Assembly (NCBI RefSeq): GCF_040869045.1
Contig: NC_090319.1
Coordinates: 361,973,739 to 362,037,738 of the forward strand
Length of the DNA stretch: 64,000 nucleotides
Reading direction: 5' to 3'
Source of the DNA: Eurosta solidaginis
Taxonomy: Eukaryota; Arthropoda; Insecta; Diptera; Tephritidae
Under the pieces are notes generated by a model. It was not told the origin of the DNA, ran no database searches, and saw only the letters and a program-made list of their open reading frames with translations. Positions within the stretch are counted from its first letter, which is position 1; each line of letters opens with the position of its first letter. The position numbers and the translations under genes are program-made. Of this stretch, positions 55,983 to 64,000 are shown piece after piece.

Positions 55983-58900
55983 CAAGTAAGGAAGGTTAAA
56001 TTCGGGTGTAACCGAACATTACGTACTCAGTTGAGAGCTTTGGAGACAACATAAGGGAAAATAACCATGTAGGAAAATGAACCGAGGGTAACCCTGGAAT
56101 GTGTTTGTATCACATGTCTATCAAATGACGTAGGTGGACGCCTTTTCGAGATATCGTCATAAAGGTGGACCAGGGGTGACTCTAGAATGTGTTTGCACAA
56201 TATGGGTATCAAACGAAATGTGTTAATGAGTGTTTTAAAAGGGCGTGGGGCTTAGTTCTATAGGTGGACGCCTTTTCGAGATATCGCCATAAAGGTGGAC
56301 CAGGGGTGACTCTAGAATGTGTTTGCACATTATGGGTATCAAACGAAATGTGTTAATGAGTATTTTAAAAGGGCGTGGGGCTTAGTTCTATAGGTGAACG
56401 CCTTTTCGAGATATCGCCATAAAGGTGGACCAGGGGTGACTCTAGAATGTGTTTGCACAATATGGGTATCAAACGAAATGTGTTAATGAGCATTTTAAAA
56501 GGGCGTGGGGCTTAGTTCTATAGGTGGACGCCTTTTCGAGATATCGCCATAAAGGTGGACCAGGGGTGACTCTAGAATGTGTTTGCATAATATGGGTATC
56601 AAACGAAAGGTTTTAATGAGTATTTTAAAAGGGAGTGGTGTTAGTTGTATAGGTGGTCGCCTTTTCGAGATATCGGCATAAAGGTGGACCAGGGGTGACT
56701 CTAGAATGTGTTTGCACAATATGGGTATCAAACGAAATGTGTTAATGAGTACCTTAAAAGGGCGTGGGGCTTAGTTCTATAGGTGGACTCCTTTTCGAGA
56801 TATCGCCATAAAGGTGGACCAGGGGTGTCTCTAGAATGTGTTTGCACATTATGGGTATCAAACGAAATGTGTTAATGAGTATTTTAAAAGGGCGTGGGGC
56901 TTAGTTCTATAGGTGAACGCCTTTTCGAGATATCGCCATAAAGGTGGACCAGGGGTGACTCTAGAATGTGTTTGCACAATATGGGTATCAAACGAAATGT
57001 GTTAATGAGCATTTTAAAAGGGCGTGGGGCTTAGTTCTATAGGTGGACGCCTTTTCGAGATATCGCCATAAAGGTGGACCAGGGGTGACTCTAGAATGTG
57101 TTTGCATAATATGGGTATCAAACGAAAGGTTTTAATGAGTATTTTAAAAGGGAGCGGGCCTTAGTTCTATAGGTGGACGCCTTTTCGAGATATCGCCATA
57201 ACGGTGGACCAGGGGTGACTCTAGAATGTGTTTGCACAATATGGGTATCAAACGAAATGTTTTAATGAGTATTTTAAAAGAGAGTGGGCCTTAGTTCTAT
57301 AGGTGGACACCTTTTCGAGATATCGCCATAACGGTGGACCAGGGGTGACTCTAGAATGTGTTTGTACAATATGGGTATCAAACGAAAGGTTTTAATGAGT
57401 ATTTTAAAAGGGAGTGGGCCTTAGTTCTATAGATGGACGCCTTTTCGAGATATCGCCATAACGGTGGACCAGGGGTGGCTCTAGAATGTGTTGGCACAAT
57501 ATGGGTATCAAACGAAAGGTTTTAATGAGTATTTTAAAAGGGCGTGGGGCTTAGTTCTATAGGTGGACGCCTTTTCGAGATATCGCCATAAAGGTGGACC
57601 AGGGGTGACTCTAGAATGTGTTTGCACAATACGGGTATCAAACGAAAGGTTTTAATGAGTATTTGAAAAGGGAGTGGTGTTAGTTGTATAGGTGGTCGCC
57701 TTTTCGAGATATCGGCATAAAGGTGGACCAGGGGTGACTCTAGAATGTGTTTGCACAATATGGGTATCAAACGAAATGTGTTAATGAGTACCTTAAAAGG
57801 GCGTGGGGCTTAGTTCTATAGGTGGACTCCTTTTCGAGATATCGCCATAAAGGTGGACCAGGGGTGACTCTAGAATGTGTTTGCACAATATGGGTATCAA
57901 ACGAAAGGTTTTAATGAGTATTTTAAAAGGGCGTGGGGCTTAGTTCTATAGGTGGACGCCTTTTCGACATATCGGCATAAAGGTGGACCAGGGGTGACTC
58001 TAGAATGCGTTTGTACAATATGGGTATCAAACGACAGGTGTTAGTGAGTATTTCAAAAGAGAGTGGGCCTTAGTTCTATAGGCGGACGCCTTTTCGAGAT
58101 ATCGCCATAAAGGTGGACCAGGGGTGACTCTAGAATGTGTTTGCACAATATGGGTATCAAACGAAAGGTTTTAATGAGTATTTTAAAAGGGAGTGGGCCT
58201 TACTTCTAAAGGTGGACGCGTTTTCGAGATATCGCCATAAAGGAGGACCAGGGGTGACTATAGAGTGTGTTTGTACAATATGGGTATCAAACGAAAGATT
58301 TTAATCAGTATTTTACAAGGGCGAGGGGCTTAGTTCTATAGGTGGACGCCTTTTCCAGATATCGCCATAAAGTTGGACCAGGGGTGACTCTAGAATATGT
58401 TTGTACGATATGGGTATCAAATGAAAGGTGTTAATGAGTATTTTAAAAGTGTGTGGGGCTTAGTTCCATAGGTGGACGCCTTTTCGAGATATCGCCATAA
58501 AGGTGGACCAGGGGTGACTCTAGAATGTGTTTGTACGATATGGGTATCAAATGAAAGGTGTTAATGAGTATTTTAAAAGTGTGTGGGGCTTAGTTCCATA
58601 GGTGGACGCCTTTTCGAGATATCGCCATAAAGGTGGACCGGGGGTGACTCTAGAATATGTTTGTACGATATGGGTATCAAATGAAAGGTGTTAATGAGTA
58701 TTTTAAAAGTGTGTGGGGCTTAGTTCCATAGGTGGACGCCTTTTCGAGATATCGCCATAAAGGTGGACCAGGGGTGACTCTAGAATATGTTTGTACGATA
58801 TGGGTATCAAATGAAAGGTGTTAATGAGTATTTTAAAAGTGTGTGGGGCTTAGTTCCATAGGTGGACGCCTTTTCGAGATATCGCCATAAAGGTGGACCA

Positions 58901-60368
58901 GGGGTGACTCTAGAATGTGTTTGTACGATATGGGTATCAAATTAAAGGTATTAATGAGGCTTTTAAAAGGGAGTGGTGGTAGTTTTATATGTCAAGGCGT
59001 TTTCCAGATATCGACCAAAATGTGGACCAGGGTGACCCAGAACATCATCTGTTGGATACCGCTAATTTATTTATATATATAGTACCACGAACAGTATTCC
59101 TGCCAAGATTTCAAGGGTTTTTTATTTCGCCCTGCAGAACTCTTTCATTTCATTCTAGTTAATATGGTAGGTGTTACACCCATTTTACAAAGTTTTTTTC
59201 TAAAGTTATATTTTGCGTCAATAAACCAATCCAAATACCATGTTTCATCCCTTTTTTCGTATTTGGTATAGAATTATGGCATTTTTATCGTTTTTCGTAA
59301 TTTTCGAACTCGAAAAAGTGGGCGTGGTCATAGTCGGATTTCATTATTTTTTTGTACCAAGATAAAGTGCATTCAGATAAGTACGTGAACTAAGTTCAGT
59401 AAAGATATGTAGATTTTTGCTCTAGTTATCGTGTTAACGGCCATGCGGAAGGACAGACGGACGACTGTGTATAAAAACGTGGCGTGGCTTCAACCGATTT
59501 CGCCCATTTTCACAGAAAACAGTTAACGTCATAAAATCTATGGCCCTACCAAATTTCAAAAGGATTGTTAAATGTTTGTTCGACTTATGGCATTAAAAGT
59601 ATCCTAGACAAATTAAATGAAAAAGCGCGGAGCCACGCCCATTTTGAAATTTTCTTTTATTTTTGTATTTTGATGCACCATATCATTACTGGAGTTGAAT
59701 GTTGACATAATTTACTTATATACTGTAAAGATATTAAATTTTTTGTTAAAATTTTACTTAAAAAAAAATTTTTTTTAAAAGTGGGCGTGGTCCTTCTTCG
59801 ATTTTCCTAATTTTTATTAGGCGTACATATGGTAATAGGAGTAACGTTCCTGCCAAATTTCATCATGATATCTTCAACGACTGCCAAATTACAGCTTGCA
59901 AAATTTTAATTACCTTCTTTTAAAAGTGGACGGTGCCACCCCCATTGTCCAAAATTTTACTGATTTTCTATTCTGAGTCATAAGTTCAACTCACCTACCA
60001 AATTTCATCGCTTTATCTGTCTTTGATAATGAATTATTGCACTTTTTCGATTTTTCGAAATTTTCGATATCGAAAAAGTGGGCGTGGTTATAGTCCGATA
60101 TCGTTCATTTTAAATAGCGATCTGAGATGAGTACTCAGAAACCTACATACCAAATTTCATCAAGATACCTCAAAATTTACTCAAGTTATCGTGTTAACGG
60201 ACGGACGGACGGACGGACGGACATGGCTCAATCAAATTTTTTTTCGATCCTCATGATTTTGATGTATGGAAGTCTATATCTATCTCGATTCTTTTATACC
60301 TGTACAAACAACCGTTATCCAATCAAACTTAATATACCCTGTGAGCTCTGCTCAACTGAGTATAAAAA
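55983..60368 (-). mobile_element. DINE-1/Helentron-like element A1 with second satellite array
   Basis: The mirror image of 10114-15366. The 3' end on the minus strand is at 55983 (CAAGTAAGGAAGG, hairpin, then CTCAGTTGAGAGC). The array runs from about 56085 to 59045, and the right body to 60368 follows that of 11270-10114 closely, including (GGAC)n at 60199-60221. The 5' end reads TTTTTATACTCAGTTGAGCA on the minus strand. No coding frame: 60127-60405 crosses the element end. Confidence 0.85.
56085..59045 (-). repeat. Central tandem array of ~130-bp monomers
   Basis: The anchor TCTAGAATGTGTTTG recurs at about 56181, 56311, 56441, 56571 and 56700, and on to 58905, nearly always 129-130 apart: about 22 monomers. 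Blocks repeat at about 519 bp (four monomers) and about 1039 bp (eight), for example 56495-56731 against 57534-57770. Four monomers between 58401 and 58921 are almost identical. The 120-bp variant of the other array is not seen. Frames here are chance products of the repeat. Confidence 0.95.
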
Positions 60369-60422
60369 ATTATTGTTAGGCCTTGAGCTCGATTCGAACC
60401 CGTGATCTTATAAAGCGTCTTA

Positions 60423-61480
60423 GTTGACAGCTCCTTTTAAGAATTATGACCAAAGGCCAAACAACACCCATTCGTACCTCCTATAAACAATTAGCTCACT
60501 GTATCAACCCTTTAAATTTTATGCCTTATGAAATGCAGGGAAAACTGCTAAACTAGAAAGTGGTATTGGAAAATGTGAGTTATTTGCGGCCCCAAAAATA
60601 ATTTTCTTCAACACACAATATAACACATTTTAATAGTTTGGAGTTGGGGCAAACTTCAACACTAACAATGAAAATCATATATTTTATCCGCAAGCAAGCG
60701 CGATGTGCGCTGATGATTATCTTGCTATCGTGAATAGCTTAATGCAAATTTTGTTGATGTAATTATGAATTTATGAAGGTGTGCAATCGTGACTTCACTT
60801 AAAATCATGAATATTGCTATATATGTAATTAATTACACAAATTTATATATTTTTATGCAACGAAAAAGTCTGCAGTGCTATTTTTGGGCACCATTTTTTT
60901 TTTTTTATTTTTTTTTTTGAGATTTGATATTAATGGCAGGGTTCTATGACCACATCGCCAAGTACAAAATCAAAATGGCCTTTCTAGATTGTCGTTTCAT
61001 TTCACATGTTGCTCAGTTATTCGCAATAGCTCTGTTATTCAATAGTATTTAAATTCCGTTATTTGTCGTAACAAAGTTAATTTTTTGGCCAGGCAAAAAA
61101 TCAGTAATATGTATTTCAAAACTATTTGTTATTTCATGTCGGAAGGACAAAAGATATCCTTAAGACAGGCCCAAGGATACTCTGCCCATCTCAACCTCCC
61201 ACGTTAACAGGGGAGCGTCAAGCCATCCCTCCAGCTTGTTTTTTGTTTCCAGCTCAACCAAACCAAGCCTAAAAATATTTTTAGCTGAGCTGTGGAGAGC
61301 GCTTCCCAGTTGAAACCCAAAACCGAACTCCGAGCACCACGATTTGCAAATTTAGTGATGAGCGGAAGCCGCACAAATGCTGATGTTTTAGGAAATTTTC
61401 AAAGTGGGCCTGTTTGTTTAATTTTCTCCTGGAACTAATAAATTATTATATGTATTAATGATGTATATTGGAACGATTTT
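60423..61480. other. Mostly unique DNA
   Basis: 60530-60890 is AT-rich unique sequence with several TAATTA and ATGAAT runs. 61140-61400 is more GC-balanced and may be a retroelement fragment, but no motif supports it. A T-rich run lies at 60894-60920. Confidence 0.3.
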
Positions 61481-61495
61481 CCATCATCCCTTGTC

Positions 61496-61601
61496 AAATT
61501 TGGTTTCGAGACAAACCGGTTTCGGCGTTGTGCCATCTTCAGTGTCGATTTTCGATTTTCGAACGACAACGCCGAATCTGATTTATGTCGAAACCAAATG
61601 T
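61496..61601. repeat. Hairpin with 36-base arms
   Basis: 61496-61531 and 61566-61601 are inverted copies with some mismatches, sharing TTTGGTTTCGA and TTCGGCGTTGT. The loop is about 34 bases with CGATTTTCGATTTTCG. A small foldback or MITE end. Confidence 0.65.
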
Positions 61602-61744
61602 AAATATGGCTGACACCCTAGTCATTCCTTTTCAAAAAGAATTTCAGTAAATGCTCTTTGTTTAGTTGTGTTGTAGTTCGGCTAAGTTCTTTTAGAGTTT
61701 CCTACATGAGTTCGTGGAGTACCAATTTTGAATAGCGGTTTTCT

Positions 61745-61885
61745 TGAATTAAGTAGAAATGTCACTTTTTATTGATGTAAGTGGTCGATGTAGCGCAACT
61801 TCCTCAGTAATATCTAACGATGCACCTGACTTTGCCAGTTCAGCCGCTTTTTGATTGACGCCTATATTCTTGTTACATGGGTACC
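61745..61885 (-). pseudogene. LINE RNase H C-terminal relic
   Basis: On the minus strand the frame contains NIGVNQKAAELAKSGASLDI and TEEVALHRPLTSIKSDIST, matching the GNEKADELA...ALDI...P..SIK region of LINE RNase H domains. The last catalytic aspartate of ADELA is A. The upstream part is not clear. Confidence 0.6.
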
Positions 61886-62317
61886 ACGAGAGTAATGGTC
61901 ACTGAGTTTGCTGCACCTTCGTACAGTTATCGATGGTTTTGGAAGACGAACCCGATGAGTCTAAGAATATGCATACCCCTCTACCGTTTACAGAGTTCTC
62001 TATTCCTAAAAGCTATGCTTTGATGATACTAGCTGAGTTTGAAAGACTGATTGAGGGCGCGAGATCTAGCTGTTCGGAGAAGACCCCTTTACCAACACCG
62101 CAATTCACTTTGGACCAGTCAGTGAATAATTAGGTAAAAACCTCCTTACATATCATGTCGGCTGGGCAATCCATTTCCGGGAGTGTTCTTACCTCAAAAA
62201 TCTTATCAAATTTCAAATTAGGCGATTTATGTATGTAACCTTCATAGGATACCGCTGTGGACTTTCTACTTCTCGGTACAGCATCTTGACTCCCTGAGTA
62301 TGATGGCAGTGGTAGCA
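61886..62317. other. Unassigned DNA
   Basis: The frame 61933-62133 has no recognised motif. Could be further decayed LINE. Confidence 0.2.
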
Positions 62318-63490
62318 GCTATAATTTGCTTGAATTTACAACTCACGTCTTTAATGGGTTTAGAAACCATCATCATGCCGACGTTATATACACTTATTTC
62401 AGCAAATCATTTGACAAAGTATGCTCATTACTTGTCTATAAACTCGAATTTTTTGGCTTTCAACCTGGCCTAACCCGCTGGATCCCCTCCTGTCTTTGCG
62501 TCAGAACTCAAAGAGTAATTTTTAAAAACATTTGTTCGAATGTCATCGATGTCCCCTCCGGTGTGCCTCAGGGCAGCCATCTCGGTCCGATTCTGTTTTT
62601 GCTCTTTATAAACGATATTTCCACAACTATAAAATATTCTAAAATTTTAATGTATGCCGACGACGTAAAACTTTTTAAGTCCTACGCGTCGGTTGAAGAA
62701 CGTTCTGTACTCCAGTCGGATTTAAATTGTTTGGTTACTTAGTGTAATACGAATTTTATGCCGCTCAACATAGAAAAATGTAAATTCATGTATTTTTCAC
62801 ATGGGAACATACAGCCAGCTTCTTACATAATTAATGGCCAAACTCTAGAAAGCGGTAATGTTTTTATCGACTTTGGAGTTACAATGAATTGCAAACTTAG
62901 TTTCAACCCTCATATTATTGCTATTAAAGTCAACAAAGCGAAAGGAGTTTTAGCATTTCCGAAAAGATATGCAAAAGAGTTTAGTGATACTTATGTTACA
63001 AAAACCCTTTTTACATCATTGCTGAGGCCGATATTAGAATATGAATCGATAATTTGGAATCCGCGTTATCAAGTTCATGTGGATAGACTAGAATCAATTC
63101 AAAAACAGTTTTTACTTTTCGCCTTGAGAAATCTTCAATGGGACTCCTTGTAAAATCTACCTCCTTACACTAATCGGTTAAAACTAGTAAATCTTCCTAC
63201 CCTTGCAAGTCCTAGAGAAATGCTTGGTGTACTATTTATGGCTAAACTATTGAAAGCATCTATTTCAAGCCCATTCCTTTTGAACGAATTAAACTTGAAT
63301 GATCCATGCCGAGCTTCAAGGCATCATAAACCTATAATTCGTAAACAACGCAGAAACAATATCCAACTAAACGAACCGTTTTTATGTTTGTGTGAAGATT
63401 ATAACTCTCACTCGAGAATAACCGATGTTTCGGACTCGCTCTTTACCATGAAAAAAAAAAGGGTTCTATCTTCTCTTAATGATTAAAAAA
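62318..63490 (+). pseudogene. Jockey-type LINE reverse transcriptase, 5'-truncated
   Basis: One reading frame from about 62320 to 63486 is broken only by TAG at 62740-62742 and TAA at 63151-63153. It starts NLLEFTTHVFNGF. Motif A reads IYTYFSKSFDKV, with Y where the catalytic aspartate belongs. Motif B PSGVPQGSHLGPILFLLFIN is intact, and motif C LMYADDVKLFK keeps both aspartates. The thumb and C-terminus follow (NIEKCKFMYFS, FTSLLRPILEYESIIWNP, then MLGVLFMAKLLKASISSP). No RNase H, as expected for Jockey-like LINEs. It is the youngest-looking LINE here. Confidence 0.9.
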
Positions 63491-63540
63491 ATTATATGTA
63501 TAATTTAAATCTATTGTATTTGTGAATCTATACTTCTCAG

Positions 63541-63899
63541 CGGCCGCCGTGGTGAGATTGTAGTGTGCTCCGCCTACCACACCGTATGCCCTGGGTTCAA
63601 ACCCCGGGGAAAGCAACATCAAAATTTTAGAAATAAGGTTTTTCAATTAGAAGAAAATTTTTCTAAGCGGGGTCGCCCCTCGGCAGTGTCTGGCAAGCGC
63701 TCCGGGAGTATTTCTGCCATGTAAAGCTCTCAGTGAAAACTCATCTGCCTTGCAGATGCCGTTCGGAGTCGGCATAAAACATGTAGGTCCCGTCCGGCAA
63801 TTTGTAGGGAAAATCAAGAGGAGCACGACGCAAATTGGAATAGAAGCTCGGCCTTAGATCTCTTCGGAGGTTATCGCGCCTTACATTTATTTATTTATT
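63541..63899 (+). mobile_element. tRNA-derived SINE S1, copy 4
   Basis: Full-length 359 bp, with the head CGGCCGCCGTGGTGAGATTG, B box GGGTTCAAACCCC and tail (TTTA)n. Flanked by TATACTTCTCAG at 63529-63540 and 63900-63911 (12 bp, exact). Confidence 0.93.
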
Positions 63900-64000
63900 T
63901 ATACTTCTCAGCTGATGAGTTTCTCTATAGCTTAGCATTTTTAGATCTCGGCGCTTAAGAAGCCACTGCCTCTCAAAGACTCGGTAACAATAAAAATTAT

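Larger units (their letters stand above)
55559..60411 (+). mobile_element. SINE-like S3, split by a Helentron-like element
   Basis: The duplication AAAGCGTCTTA lies at 55548-55558 and 60412-60422. Inside it the left arm (55561-55623, with GCGGGTTCGATTCGAGCTCA), the A-box-like TGGCTGAATGGTTATAGCAG (55812) and CAGTTGTCTAAATTT make one SINE. Its right arm resumes at 60368 (TTGTTAGGCCTTGAGCTCGA). The gap 55983-60367 is the Helentron-like element. 55627-55795 may be another small insertion. Confidence 0.75.

Overview
The window reads as non-coding, repeat-packed nuclear DNA of a higher fly. Tephritid fruit fly is the best guess: the commonest repeat has a GTCC microsatellite core and TTCGGTTACACCCGAA ends, and I recall such repeats from tephritid assemblies, though I could not search. 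There is no complete protein-coding gene, no bacterial-style operon, no CRISPR array and no recognisable rRNA or tRNA gene. Almost every long open frame is a piece of a transposon or an accident of a tandem repeat.

The one credible host-gene piece is a small exon at 41255-41334. It has a pyrimidine-rich tract and acceptor AG, a short 5' UTR, an ATG followed by a signal-peptide-like run, and a GTAAGT donor. The window may therefore lie largely inside the introns of one large gene for a secreted or membrane protein.

Layout. 0-2 kb: retroelement 5' fragments, a repeat ending at 1319, and a CGATA-rich tract. 2.4-4.6 kb: minus-strand R1/LOA-like LINE relic split by a 409-bp SINE-like element. 5.2-6.2 kb: minus-strand DINE-1/Helentron-like element. 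6.5-7.65 kb: minus-strand LINE RNase H relic. 7.9-8.45 kb: cryptic TTTCGG repeat. 9.4-15.4 kb: two Helentron-like elements, the second carrying a 3.3-kb satellite array with a 634-bp Harbinger-like insertion. 16-21.8 kb: MITE, GTCGGAC-repeat element, SINEs, Helentron-like copy and a LINE with RNase H. 22.5-26.3 kb: Helentron-like copy broken by a hAT-like element, then a foldback composite. 26.6-32.7 kb: LINE fragments and a 39-bp minisatellite. 33.5-40.8 kb: foldback arms, Helentron-like elements, a perfect-looking foldback, and an element with 142-bp repeats. 41.2 kb: host exon. 42.5-44.3 kb: degraded R1-like LINE. 45-48.7 kb: SINEs, Helentron-like copy and foldback arm. 48.7-51.5 kb: mostly unique DNA. 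51.5-53.7 kb: Helentron-like element split by a LINE. 53.8-54.9 kb: cryptic repeat. 55.5-60.4 kb: a SINE split by a Helentron-like element with a second 3-kb satellite array. 61-64 kb: hairpin, RNase H relic, Jockey-like RT and a SINE.

The most notable system is the Helentron-like family. Subfamilies keep matching but different subterminal inverted repeats, share a 3' hairpin and CTTACTTG end, and in two distant copies carry 120/130-bp tandem repeats at the same internal position, expanded to satellite length. This suggests mobile elements that carry and seed satellite DNA. Several insertions can be ordered in time from nesting and target-site duplications.
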